Shown piece by piece: positions 52,442-60,467 of a stretch of 64,000 bases of DNA. The first letter of the stretch is position 1, and each line of letters begins with the position of its first letter. Both the position numbers and the translations under genes were made by a program. Source of the stretch: Planctomycetota bacterium. GTDB taxonomy: Bacteria; Planctomycetota; UBA1135; JADKAF01. A model generated the notes under the pieces. It saw only the letters and a list, made by a program, of their open reading frames with translations, did no database searches and had not been told where the DNA came from. The stretch lies in NCBI GenBank assembly GCA_016719295.1, contig JADKAF010000001.1, positions 3,844,001 to 3,908,000 of the forward strand, read 5' to 3'.

Positions 52442-52773
52442 GACGCACGCACCGTCTCGAGGATCGCCTTGAGCTCGCGCGTATCGAAGCCGCGTGGGAC
52501 GCGGATCACGACATCCCCGGGCAGCGCGATCTCGAAGGCGCTTGCATCACCATCGGAAGTCGGATGGCCCAGGTCGAGCTGAACGAAGCCGGGTGACACC
52601 GAGCCGGTAGAGCTCGGGAGCGGAGCGTTGGTCTCGCGCAGCTTCCAACGCCACCAGTGCAGGGACTGTGGCCGGATGCCTTCACGGCGAGCGAACGCGG
52701 CGATGCTCAGGCCGCTACGGGCCTGGCGAGCGAGGAGCTGGCGCCAGTCGGCGCGGGTTCGGCGAGTCGTCAT
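52435..52773 (-). CDS. tnpA: IS66 accessory protein TnpA, right copy
   Basis: 112 residues, identical to the left copy at 49673-50011; HTH region IAAFARREGIRPQSLHWWRW. First gene of the right IS66 element, starting about 60 bases from its terminus. Confidence 0.9.
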   Translation of the reverse strand: MTTRRTRADWRQLLARQARSGLSIAAFARREGIRPQSLHWWRWKLRETNAPLPSSTGSVSPGFVQLDLGHPTSDGDASAFEIALPGDVVIRVPRGFDTRELKAILETVRASC

Positions 52774-52832
52774 GGACGGGCATCGTCCATGCCGCCGGCG
52801 GGGCTACCAGATGGGGTCTATCGGGCGTTTAC

Positions 52833-52865
52833 GATCTTGGCGCTAGTCTTCTTGCGGCGACCCAT
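52833..52865 (-). pseudogene. 5' end of split gene B, with the right copy of the 8-bp duplication
   Basis: ATG at 52865 with GAGGAGA upstream encodes MGRRKKTSAKI and runs straight into the duplicated bases GATCTTGG (52833-52840) at the IS66 end. The codons continue in frame with 47904 downwards when the 47905-52832 stack and one duplication copy are removed. Confidence 0.85.
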
Positions 52866-53320
52866 CGGCGTCTCCTCGAGGTTCCTGATCGGATCAGGAT
52901 CGGCAGGGACGAGGGCGGCGATGCCGAGGATCGCGGATTCGAGAGTCGTCGCGCCGTTGACCACGCAGCTCTCCAGTCCCCCTGCGGTTCAGATCGCGCG
53001 TACGTCTCGATCGCGCCGTGGTGGAGCTGGCGCGCGCTCCGCGGGCCAAGTCGTCCACGTTCTTCGGGCTCCGCGCTGGCGCGGCGCGACGGTGTGCCTT
53101 GGCAACTGTTGTGCTTCGAATGCCCGCTTCATGTGCTCGCCGACCGAACTGATCCTAGCCCCGAACGCGTCCGCCGCGACACTCTTCGCGCTTCCGCTAG
53201 CCTAAGCCGGACCGGGGCACAATCAGAGGGTGTATGACGTCCCAACAACTGTCTTCCTTGCCCTATCGGCTGACTGCGCCAGCCGGAATGAAGCAGCAAG
53301 CAGCACCATCCGGCCCAAGC
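52866..53320. other. Gap without a supported gene
   Basis: Promoter side of split gene B and 3' side of the TrlF-like gene. No convincing ORF; GC falls toward 53,230. Confidence 0.45.
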
Positions 53321-56300
53321 TCAAAGCCCATATTTCTGCTTTCGATTCTTGAAGGCTGGCTCGGTGCCCTCGAGAATCTCAACAACTGTAGCCCTTATCA
53401 GAGGCGACTCGATGCCGCCCGACACGTAATTGAAGGTGTTGGTAGTCTTGTCGCAGGTCGCGTAGATGATCTGCTCGGCGTCGCACACCACGGCCAAGTT
53501 GGGGTTGTGCGTCACCATGATGACCTGGCGCCGCTGCTTGGCGGCTTTGATGCACTTAACCAGAACCTTGAAGATCGTCTGGTTGTCCAAATTCTCCTCG
53601 GGCTGGTCGATGATGATCGGGATGTCGTCCTTGTCCACCAGCAGGTAGAATACGAGCAAGAGCAGTCCACGCTCGCCGGGCGATAGCTGGCCGATCTCTT
53701 GGCCGTTGAACGTGAGCGAATACCTCGGCTCAAGATAGCTCATGCCGTAGAGGTAGTCGAGGATGTCCTGGGGCTCCACGCCCTTGCGGAGCTGGTCGGC
53801 GATCCTCGTCTCGCGGCCGCCCGACTCGCGCCGGTCAAAGTGCAACATGTCGTCGATGCTGTCGAGGAATTTTAGCGTGGAGTCCACTTCGCCGAAATCA
53901 GCCTCTTTGAGCAAGCCGCGCATGAGGTGGTTGCTTTCGTCCTTACCGGCAAAGCTGCCGCGCGACTGCCGATTGATGCGGAGAAAGAACTGGTCTTGGA
54001 AGTCCGACTCTTCGATGCGCACGTCGAAGTCTAGGGGCAGGTGCATGTCCATTTGAGCTGCCGACTTGACGAACTCCTGCACAGGCCCATACAGGCGGCG
54101 GTACTCCTCGACTGTCTTGCCCAATTGCTCATGTACGATCTTGGCCAACTCTACGCGGCGCGTACGCAGCTCTGTCAGCTTGTCGGGCAGGGCGGCTAGC
54201 GACTCGATCTCAGCCTTGAACCAATCGATGGACTGCGCTTTGTCCTTGCTGCCGATGAGGTCCGCTTTGGCGCGCTCCCACTTGGAGACTTGGTCCTTGA
54301 AGATGATGAACAGGCGCTGCTTCTCGCCGAGTTTGCCCCTAATCTCGGCCATGGCGGCCTCTGTCGCCTCGTGCCGCTTGACGAGCCCCGTGGGCTCTTG
54401 GCTAGACAGGGTCGCGTCGATGACTGCGATGGACTCCTTCGCCGACCTTCCCAGCGCGTCGATTTTCGAGGTGTCGATCCTCAGCTCGACCATCTCGGAC
54501 GCATTCACATACGCGCCGGCTTCGACAAGCATGGGTGCCAGCTCCACGACAAACTGGTCGTGGGCCTTCTTGTGGTTTGCGATGGCTTGGGCAATCCTGC
54601 TCAGTACCGCTTGACGCTTCGCCTCGGCGGCCTTCTTGTCGCGGAGTGACCTCTCCTCGTCGCGCAGCTTTCTCAGCTCCTCTTCTAGGGCTTGAATCGT
54701 CTCGGCAGCCGCCTTCGACTCCTCCTGGGCGGTGTCCGACGTCGTAGGGTCTTCGACCGGAGTGGGCTTGGAGGCCTCGAGAGAGTTGAGTGCGGCGACC
54801 TTGGCGTCGAGCTGCTCTTGTAGCGACTGCTTGAACTCCGGCGTGAGGCGCCGCTCCGTTTGCAAGATCTCGGCATTGGCCTTGGAGATTTCCTTGACGA
54901 CTCGCTCGCGCGCGCTATCGATCTCGGCGACCCTGAATCCGAGCAAGTCATCCATCGACGCGTAGCCCAAGCGCTCCTCGTCTGGGACATGGGTGTAGAT
55001 GATCTTGCGCAGCTCGGTGTCAAACGTCGCCGAGCCGCCGTCACCGAGCTCGTTGCATAGCGTCTCAAGGTAGCTCTGCGGCAGATACTTCACCCGCTCG
55101 ACGCTGGTCTGCGAGGGGTCTTGGTCGAGCTGGCGCTCAGATTCCGAGCCGTCGTGCCAACCCAGGGCGCCGACGAAGTGCTGCGCGAGCTTGTTCCTCG
55201 GATTGCGAAACCGCGTGTCCTTGAGGAACGAGAAGCTCCTAAAGTTCCTCGTGTCGCCGGCAAGCGCGGCGATGTCCGCCATGGCGCTCTTGCCGCTGCC
55301 CTTGTTGCCGATGATGGCGACCAGGTCGTGGCTCAGCGGCATGTCCACGCTGAACCAAGTATCAGCCAGCGTGGACCCGGCCTTGCGGTTGATGCGGATC
55401 TTCGAGACGTATTTGGTGCGGTTGGCCTCGACCAAAAGCCGCTTGGGCGGCGTGTCGCCGATGAACACACGGTCCTCGAATTCGGCGATGGCCTGGACGA
55501 GGCCATCGAAAGTCGCGTCGGCCTTGATCCAGGTGAAGCAGTTGCCGACGCGGTCTTTATCCTTCGAGGCCCTCGGCGCGTGGGCGTCGGAGCAGTCTAG
55601 CAGCGTGGCGTTAACCTTGGACGCCTCGAGTTTCTTGCGCGCCGCGTGGTATTCCGCAGGGTTGGCGGCTGCGGTGAACACCAAGTTGGCCCGGTTGATG
55701 ATGTTACGCTTCTCGGCGATGGACTGGTCGTCCCACTTGAGGTTGGCCCACTCGGTCTTGCCGACGGCTATCAGGAATCTTCCGGCGAAGTAGGGCTTGT
55801 CGAGGGCCTCATCGACTTTGTCCAAGCTAACGCAGAGGTTGTTGAATCCCTCCCGCATGTGCGGCGCGTAGTCGCCCTTCTTGTCCTCCGGCGCCGATTC
55901 GACAATCATCCTTCCGAGCTCGGCTAGGCTTTCCGGAGTGATAACTCCCTTCCACTTGCCTTGCCAGCTGCTGGAGCCTGGAATCAATTGATAACTTGGA
56001 GTCAGCGAGTTGAGAAACTGCTGCTGGATGATCGCCGGGTCCATAGCGTCGAAGATGACGTGCAGGTTGATGCGATTCCAGCCGGACTGCGAGTAGGTGC
56101 CGTCCTTCTCCTTCTTGACTACCCCGGCAAACTTGTCCAGGCGAAGTTCAATGACGGGCAGCAGGAGGTCGATGTTCTTTAGCCGGCCGTGCTTGAACTT
56201 GGCCTCACGTGCGCGCTCGTAGCCATCGATGAAGATGTAGTCGTTGATGCCTATAGCCTTGAACTCCGCGGGCAGGGCTTCAAGGTCGGTCAGGAAAGCC

Positions 56301-56410
56301 TCCCAGCGTTCCTCCTGGTTAGAGCCGGGGTAGTTGTGAACCAAGGATGACGGCGTGTGGACGTGCAGGTCCCACTTCTTCCAGGTTGAGCCCGCAGGAT
56401 TGTTGTTCAT
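53321..56410 (-). CDS. TrlF-family PHP domain / SMC-like ATPase
   Basis: 1,029 residues. Residues about 12-290 are a PHP-type metal-dependent hydrolase domain: WDLHVHTPSSLVH, INDYIFIDGYER and LLDCSDAHAPRASKDK supply His/Asp ligands. From about 355 an SMC/Rad50-like ATPase starts: AIIGNKGSGKSAMADIAAL (Walker A), a long coiled coil about 500-780, and near 905-940 LSPGERGLLLLVFYLL (ABC signature) with IPIIIDQPEENLDN (Walker B), then IMVTHNPNLAV (His switch). Such PHP-SMC fusions, called TrlF family, occur in genome defence loci, where the ATPase is thought to control a nuclease; the exact target is unknown. GAGAGG sits five bases before the ATG. Lower GC than the host; single-gene transcript. 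Confidence 0.85.
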   Translation of the reverse strand: MNNNPAGSTWKKWDLHVHTPSSLVHNYPGSNQEERWEAFLTDLEALPAEFKAIGINDYIFIDGYERAREAKFKHGRLKNIDLLLPVIELRLDKFAGVVKKEKDGTYSQSGWNRINLHVIFDAMDPAIIQQQFLNSLTPSYQLIPGSSSWQGKWKGVITPESLAELGRMIVESAPEDKKGDYAPHMREGFNNLCVSLDKVDEALDKPYFAGRFLIAVGKTEWANLKWDDQSIAEKRNIINRANLVFTAAANPAEYHAARKKLEASKVNATLLDCSDAHAPRASKDKDRVGNCFTWIKADATFDGLVQAIAEFEDRVFIGDTPPKRLLVEANRTKYVSKIRINRKAGSTLADTWFSVDMPLSHDLVAIIGNKGSGKSAMADIAALAGDTRNFRSFSFLKDTRFRNPRNKLAQHFVGALGWHDGSESERQLDQDPSQTSVERVKYLPQSYLETLCNELGDGGSATFDTELRKIIYTHVPDEERLGYASMDDLLGFRVAEIDSARERVVKEISKANAEILQTERRLTPEFKQSLQEQLDAKVAALNSLEASKPTPVEDPTTSDTAQEESKAAAETIQALEEELRKLRDEERSLRDKKAAEAKRQAVLSRIAQAIANHKKAHDQFVVELAPMLVEAGAYVNASEMVELRIDTSKIDALGRSAKESIAVIDATLSSQEPTGLVKRHEATEAAMAEIRGKLGEKQRLFIIFKDQVSKWERAKADLIGSKDKAQSIDWFKAEIESLAALPDKLTELRTRRVELAKIVHEQLGKTVEEYRRLYGPVQEFVKSAAQMDMHLPLDFDVRIEESDFQDQFFLRINRQSRGSFAGKDESNHLMRGLLKEADFGEVDSTLKFLDSIDDMLHFDRRESGGRETRIADQLRKGVEPQDILDYLYGMSYLEPRYSLTFNGQEIGQLSPGERGLLLLVFYLLVDKDDIPIIIDQPEENLDNQTIFKVLVKCIKAAKQRRQVIMVTHNPNLAVVCDAEQIIYATCDKTTNTFNYVSGGIESPLIRATVVEILEGTEPAFKNRKQKYGL

Positions 56411-56643
56411 GAATCCTCTCTGTCGCTTCTTTTGCTCGACGCGACCCTTGGCAGTTGTTAATGGTCAGCCTGAAGAAGCCAAGTCCAGCCGACCATTGCC
56501 GTATGCTCACCCAAGCACTCGGCCAATGGATGGGGCTGAGTGTCCCCTCGTTGAGGCTGGTCGCCATTCTGTGCAGCGCTCGATGTCGTGTGAAGGAGTT
56601 ATTTCCCCTTCCAGCCTCCCCAAGCAGGTGACGTGACCGCCTC

Positions 56644-56674
56644 TCCTCCGAGGCCGGGCAGAGCCCGGCCGGAG
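56644..56674. repeat. Hairpin in the gap before the TrlF-like gene
   Basis: CCTCC(GA)GGCCGGGC pairs with GCCCGGCC(G)GAGG around an AGA loop. It lies 45 bases after the integrase remnant on the minus strand and may be its old terminator. Confidence 0.5.
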
Positions 56675-56718
56675 GCAGAGCGATCGGCTCGGACTGGCTC
56701 CTTGCTTGTGGCCTTCCC

Positions 56719-56877
56719 TCACGCCCCCACCGCCCGCCGCACCGCCCCCTCGTCGCACCGCGCATACCGCACCGTCGTCTGGATGCTCGCGTGCCCCAGC
56801 GCCGCCCGAACGACCTCGATGTCGCCTGAGGCCCGGTAGACGCGCATGGCCATCGAGTGGCGGAGGCGATGCGCCTA
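56719..56877 (-). pseudogene. C-terminal remnant of a tyrosine recombinase
   Basis: 52 codons match the end of the integrase at 57646: AHRLRHSMAMRVYRASGDI, then ALGHASIQTTVRYARCDEG with HxxR, GHxS and the Tyr nucleophile, to a TGA at 56719-56721. The N-terminal 225 or so residues are missing. It starts exactly at the TAG stop of the secreted-protein gene and is in the same frame with it, so the boundary is a clean join. Cannot be active alone. Confidence 0.85.
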
Positions 56878-57426
56878 GAGGTTCACAATCCGGCCGATCA
56901 GATTCACCGAGATCGTCCTCGGCGGTTCATTCGATGCCAGGGTGACGGCGACGTTCAGGCTCGATGCGATCGGGAGTACGAGAGGCGTCGCGAAATGATG
57001 CGTACTAACGAGCTGGCCCGTCGTAGCTTGATTGTCCGCACCGCCATGGGGCAAGGGAGTGATGTCCCACCGAGTTCCTCCGCCATTCCGGAGGACCACG
57101 GTCGCGCCTCTTTGGCCGTTTGCGGCATCGATCGTCCCTGAAGAGACGGCCTGAACGTCGGTAATGCAAACGCGAAGATCTGGGTACTCGGTATCCATGT
57201 TGCCGTTGCCGTCGAAGTCAACGAGGACCGGTACCGTTACCGTTTGTCCCGGCTGACCCGTGATCTCCTCGTGCCACGACCAAACGCTTGCGGGATCCGG
57301 CGTCATCTTGATGGCACCGCCGACAGGGATCGCGATCGACACTCCGCTGTAGTAGGTGCGGGCAGCTCCGACGACGAGGGCACCTCCGCCCAGCAGAGAC
57401 AGAGCGATGACAGCGAGCTTGATCAT
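56875..57426 (-). CDS. Exported protein of unknown function
   Basis: 183 residues. Signal peptide or anchor MIKLAVIALSLLGGGALVVG. The mature part is beta-rich: YYSGVSIAIPVGGAIKMTPD, DFDGNGNMDTEYPDLRVCIT with a calcium-type DxDxNGN loop, RGATVVLRNGGGTRWDITPLP and a C-terminal LNVAVTLASNEPPRTISVNL. No family is recognised. GC is lower than in the neighbours. It lies between the full integrase gene and the integrase C-terminal remnant; its TAG stop overlaps the first codon position of that remnant. A cargo gene placed by integrase-gene duplication is the simplest reading. Confidence 0.6.
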   Translation of the reverse strand: MIKLAVIALSLLGGGALVVGAARTYYSGVSIAIPVGGAIKMTPDPASVWSWHEEITGQPGQTVTVPVLVDFDGNGNMDTEYPDLRVCITDVQAVSSGTIDAANGQRGATVVLRNGGGTRWDITPLPHGGADNQATTGQLVSTHHFATPLVLPIASSLNVAVTLASNEPPRTISVNLIGRIVNL

Positions 57427-57645
57427 GGAACTATCTCCAGTAGGAACACGCGAGGATGGCCGGACTTCCTTCAGCGTACTCGCGGAACCGCTTGGCGTCT
57501 GCCATCGGCACCCATGAAACTACGCGGCCACCACCGATGGGATTGCCCTTCGGCAACCCCGAACAGCCTGAGCGCGGCTTCGGTGACCCGTGGGCGAGCA
57601 GCTCGGGCAACCCCAGACGCCCGAGGCCCCGCGCCGCCGGCGCGA

Positions 57646-58485
57646 TCAAGCGCCGATGGCCGCGCGCACCGCCCCCTCGTCGCACCTCGCATACCGCTGC
57701 GTCGTCGCCACCGACGCGTGCCCGAGCACCCTCTGGACCACGCCGAGGTCTCCCGTCCGCGCGTAGATCCTGGTCGCCACGGTGTGCCGCAAGCAGTGCG
57801 CCGACGCCGTAACCTCCGCCTCCCTCGCCATCCGCTCGATCACCCTCTGCGCGTGCCTTGAGCTGATTGGGAACAGCCGCCCCTCTCGGTCCCGCACCCA
57901 CTCCGCCAGCCGCGCGCCGAGCTCCTGCGGCACGTACGCGACCCGAGGCCTGTCACCCTTCGCGCGCCGCACCGAGATCACGCCGCGCCCGAGATCGACG
58001 TCCCCGACCTCCAGGGCCAGGGCCTCGCCGAGCCGAAGGCCCGTTGCGAGCAGCATGCGGACAAGCATCTCGTCCCTCGCCTCGCTCCGCGCCGCCACGG
58101 CCAGCAGCCGCGCGACCTCCGCGTCGCTCAGCGCCCTGGGCGGCGGCTCGCCACAGCGGGCTCTTCGGACCAGCATCCCCGGCGACCTGGCCACGTAGCC
58201 CGCGAGCTCGCAGAACTGGAAGAAGCAGCGGACCGAAGTCCTGAGCGCGTTGGTCGACGTGGCCAACTTCGCCGCGCCCTCCGCGGTCTTCCTCGCCTGG
58301 TCGCTCACCAGGAACTGCGCGATCACCGCCGTCGTGATCGCGTCGAGCTCGGCCGGGATGCCGTTCGCCGCGAGCCAGGAGCCGAGCAGGCGGAGGTGCC
58401 GCGCGTACTGCTTCCGCGTGTGGATCGACCGCCCGTCCGCCTCAAGCTGGAGCTGGAACGCGGCTATCGCGTCGTTGAGGTGCAT
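57646..58485 (-). CDS. Tyrosine recombinase (XerC/D-like phage integrase)
   Basis: 279 residues with a SAM-like core-binding domain (about 1-100; HLNDAIAAFQLQLEADGRSI, TRKQYARHLRLLGSWLA) and a catalytic domain with all six conserved residues: R151 (ATGLRLGEALAL), K176 (RRAKGDR), H230 and R233 (HCLRHT), H256 (LGHASVAT) and Y265 (QRYARC). It makes staggered cuts and joins attachment sites. ATG 58485 follows AAGGAGG at seven bases, so an upstream in-frame Met is not used. It is the last gene of the minus-strand phage-like block. Its 3' end is duplicated 930 bases further down as a remnant. Confidence 0.93.
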   Translation of the reverse strand: MHLNDAIAAFQLQLEADGRSIHTRKQYARHLRLLGSWLAANGIPAELDAITTAVIAQFLVSDQARKTAEGAAKLATSTNALRTSVRCFFQFCELAGYVARSPGMLVRRARCGEPPPRALSDAEVARLLAVAARSEARDEMLVRMLLATGLRLGEALALEVGDVDLGRGVISVRRAKGDRPRVAYVPQELGARLAEWVRDREGRLFPISSRHAQRVIERMAREAEVTASAHCLRHTVATRIYARTGDLGVVQRVLGHASVATTQRYARCDEGAVRAAIGA

Positions 58486-58560
58486 TGCTGCCTCCTTGGA
58501 TTGAAGCTTGGAAGGAGAGGCGGGGCGGCCCACCGCGATCAGCGAGCCGCCCGTCGTCGA

Positions 58561-59160
58561 TCACTTGGTGACCGGCTGGCCGTTGCTGGCGTAGACGATC
58601 GTCGCCGGGTCGTCCTCAGCGGCGGCAGGCTTCAACTTCTCGTCGTCGAGGCCGATGGCTGCGCGCTGATGTAGCGGCAACTCGCGCTGCGCAGCCTTCC
58701 ACTCGTCGCTGCCGACTGCGGGCTCGGTGGTGGTGGCGTCCTTCTTCGCGCGCGTCTTCGCTTCGATCGGCGCCGCTTCGATCGCGCTCTGCTGCTCGGC
58801 GTACACCAGCGCGAGACGGAGGACTCGGCGGCTGCGGTCGATCGTCGGCTGCGCCTTCGCGCGTCCGCTCTTCGTCGTGGTGACCTGCTGCGAAACGTTG
58901 AACCTCTCGACATCCGCCGGCGTGAGCGCGGCGATCGGCGTCTCGCCGCCGAGAACTTCGGTTGCCAAGTCCAAGTCGCTCGCGTAGGCGTTGATCGTCG
59001 ACTCGCTCTTGTGCGCCGCCTTCAAGCTCTCGAGGTAGGCGAGGGCGGTCTCGGTCAGGGTCCAGGTCGGTGCTGCGCGCTTCTTGCTGCCCTTCGCCTT
59101 CTTCGCGGCGGGCTTCGTGGTCTGGTCGTCCGTCGCGTGCGGTCCGTTCTTGGTCGTCAT
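58561..59160 (-). CDS. Stand-alone integrase core-binding (SAM-like) domain protein
   Basis: 199 residues. After a Lys-rich N-terminus (PAAKKAKGSKKRAAP), residues about 32-125 match the N-terminal DNA-binding domain of tyrosine recombinases: WTLTETALAYLESLKAAHKS, ESTINAYASDLDLATEVLG, ALTPADVERFNVSQ, TIDRSRRVLRLALVYAEQ. No catalytic domain follows; the C-terminal part is Ala/Glu-rich. It may act as a DNA-binding partner, directionality factor or repressor. It lies 75 bases upstream of the true integrase on the same strand, and is preceded by one copy of the conserved phage motif. Confidence 0.65.
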   Translation of the reverse strand: MTTKNGPHATDDQTTKPAAKKAKGSKKRAAPTWTLTETALAYLESLKAAHKSESTINAYASDLDLATEVLGGETPIAALTPADVERFNVSQQVTTTKSGRAKAQPTIDRSRRVLRLALVYAEQQSAIEAAPIEAKTRAKKDATTTEPAVGSDEWKAAQRELPLHQRAAIGLDDEKLKPAAAEDDPATIVYASNGQPVTK

Positions 59161-59194
59161 CGTCGTGGCCTCCTGTGGCCGTCTGGAACGACCG

Positions 59195-59205
59195 CATACA
59201 CGCTC
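59195..59205 (-). promoter_or_regulatory. Phage motif copy 1 (GAGCGTGTATG)
   Basis: Identical 11-bp core in three places, each shortly upstream of a minus-strand gene. Here it is 34 bases before the ATG at 59160. Upstream the DNA is GC-rich and starts with TTCC in all copies. Confidence 0.6.
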
Positions 59206-59650
59206 TGACGCGCGGAACAGGGAAGGCGATTAGGACCCGCGTGCGAAGGATTCTTCGGATGGCCACGTGGCGGATCAATAGAGCGGGCGGAAGGGGACCC
59301 TGATTCTCGATCGGTACGATTGGAAAGGAAGAGCGACGGCCTTCCGCTCTTGAGCGAACTGTCGAAGGCCGTCGCGTCAACGCTATCCAAGTAGTGCTTT
59401 AAAAAGCTGCACTACCTGGCTAATGGCAGTGAGTGCCAGCACGATGCGTCTCTTCCTACGCCAAAACCAGCGTCGTAGGCGGAGGAGCAAGCGAGGGCGC
59501 ATCTACAGTCCTTCGTGGCCGGGCCCCCTGTTTAGGAGTGAAAAGGCTATCAAGTCGGGGGCCCATGCCACGGCTGCCGACGATCGAACGACCTTCACGC
59601 ATAAACTTGTATTTGAGATACTGCATCGTTCGTCGTATTGGCACTGATTC
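59206..59650. other. Gap in the phage-like block
   Basis: About 445 bases of lower GC. Short frames exist on both strands, none with a family or ribosome site. May hold an operator or attachment region. Confidence 0.4.
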
Positions 59651-60058
59651 TTAGAGCGCTATCTCGTATTGCGTATTGTGAGCGCGTGAGGACGAGATCG
59701 CCAACGGCTTGCCTCGCGGCCTGCAGAACATCGAATTTCCTCCAAGAGCCCGCCTCGTTGTCGTCAGAAGCCGTTTATCGGCTCCGCTGCTGCAGCCCAA
59801 TCGTGTGGCCTGCGCGTACGCCAGCGACTCTTCGTCGGTGGTGTCGAGCATCCGCTTCGCCCTCGCCTCGACCGAGTCCACAGCCTCCGCCCGCAGCTCC
59901 GCGAGCACCTGCTGCGCGATCTTCGCCTCCCGCCGGAGCCGCGACTTCGACAGGCCGTTCAGCGTCGGGAACTCCCAGCGCACGATCGCCTCGATCCGCG
60001 CGGCTTCGTTCTCCGAGCACCCGAGATCCTGCGCAATCGCCCTGCTGTAGTAGCTCAT
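59651..60058 (-). CDS. Hypothetical phage protein
   Basis: 135 residues, unknown. The first about 80 residues are helical and well formed: YYSRAIAQDLGCSENEAARI, EAIVRWEFPTLNGLSKSRLR, REAKIAQQVLAELRAEAVD; the C-terminal part is basic and may be degenerate. Its ATG overlaps the stop of the preceding gene (ATGA), showing operon coupling. Confidence 0.55.
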   Translation of the reverse strand: MSYYSRAIAQDLGCSENEAARIEAIVRWEFPTLNGLSKSRLRREAKIAQQVLAELRAEAVDSVEARAKRMLDTTDEESLAYAQATRLGCSSGADKRLLTTTRRALGGNSMFCRPRGKPLAISSSRAHNTQYEIAL

Positions 60059-60375
60059 CGCGTCACCACCGCGACCAGGGTCGCCAGCGCGCGCTGCTCT
60101 TCATCTTCGGATCCGGTGACCGCTTCGATCCAGACTCGCGCGGTGCGCGTCTCGCGGCCCGGCGCTCCGTAGGCTTCGCCGCGCTCGACATGCACCAGCC
60201 AACGCTCGCCCTCGCTCTGCTCTTCGAGCTCCGCGGCCAGCCGCAGGACCGCGGCCCTGAACTCGCGCTGCGTCATCGGCGTCGCGTTCGTGATCATCAA
60301 GCTCGCGCCGAGGTGCTTCTTGTCGACTCCGGCTTCCAGGGTCAGGGCGCCGCGCGTGGTCTTGGTGGTGGTCAT
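60055..60375 (-). CDS. Hypothetical phage protein
   Basis: 106 residues beginning MTTTKTTRGALTLEAGVD. It has an alpha/beta pattern (EFRAAVLRLAAELEEQSEGE, RWLVHVERGEAYGAPG, RTARVWIEAVTG). No family known. A copy of the conserved phage motif lies 24 bases upstream; the stop overlaps the next start. Confidence 0.6.
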   Translation of the reverse strand: MTTTKTTRGALTLEAGVDKKHLGASLMITNATPMTQREFRAAVLRLAAELEEQSEGERWLVHVERGEAYGAPGRETRTARVWIEAVTGSEDEEQRALATLVAVVTR

Positions 60376-60399
60376 CTCGTTGTCCTCGTTAGGTGGGCA

Positions 60400-60410
60400 C
60401 ATACACGCTC
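60400..60410 (-). promoter_or_regulatory. Phage motif copy 2 (GAGCGTGTATG)
   Basis: 24 bases before the ATG at 60375; flank reads TTCGTGCGCCCGCA before the core. Confidence 0.6.
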
Positions 60411-60467
60411 TGCGGGCGCACGAAGTGTAGGCCGAAGCAGCAGCGATCTCGGATTCACCACGCGTGA

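Larger units (their letters stand above)
47905..52832. mobile_element. IS66-bounded composite structure with internal deletion
   Basis: Both outer ends are tnpA-side IS66 termini in opposite orientation: GTAAACGCCCGATAGAC at 47905 and its complement ending at 52832, with the 8-bp duplication GATCTTGG outside. The left IS66 copy is cut in tnpB at 50367 and abuts the inner, tnpC-side end of the right copy (GTAAACGCCCGGTAG at 50368). This is best explained as a composite transposon whose cargo and most of the left IS66 were removed by an adjacent deletion from the right copy. The two tnpA-tnpB blocks form an inverted repeat of about 735 bases (49631-50367 and 52075-52815). Confidence 0.88.
50368..52832 (-). 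mobile_element. IS66-family element, right copy, complete
   Basis: 2,465 bp from the tnpC-side end GTAAACGCCCGGTAGTCCC (50368) to the complement of the tnpA-side end GTAAACGCCCGATAGACCC (52832). Contains tnpA, tnpB and tnpC in the usual order. Its own flanks (ACGGAGAC and GATCTTGG) differ, so it was not simply inserted here. Confidence 0.88.

Noticed and set aside
49673..52773. Two independent IS66 insertions
   Set aside because: The flanks of the right copy do not match each other, while the outermost flanks do (GATCTTGG). One composite insertion with an internal deletion fits better.
57431..57901. Minus-strand frame ending SPAILACSYWR
   Set aside because: Most of it is another frame of the integrase gene. 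The last 40 residues lie in the gap and look plausible, but no family or start supports a gene.
35499..58485. One large island from the tRNA to the integrase
   Set aside because: Host-like genes at 41,999-45,282 interrupt it and no second copy of the tRNA end was found near the integrase, so two separate regions are reported.
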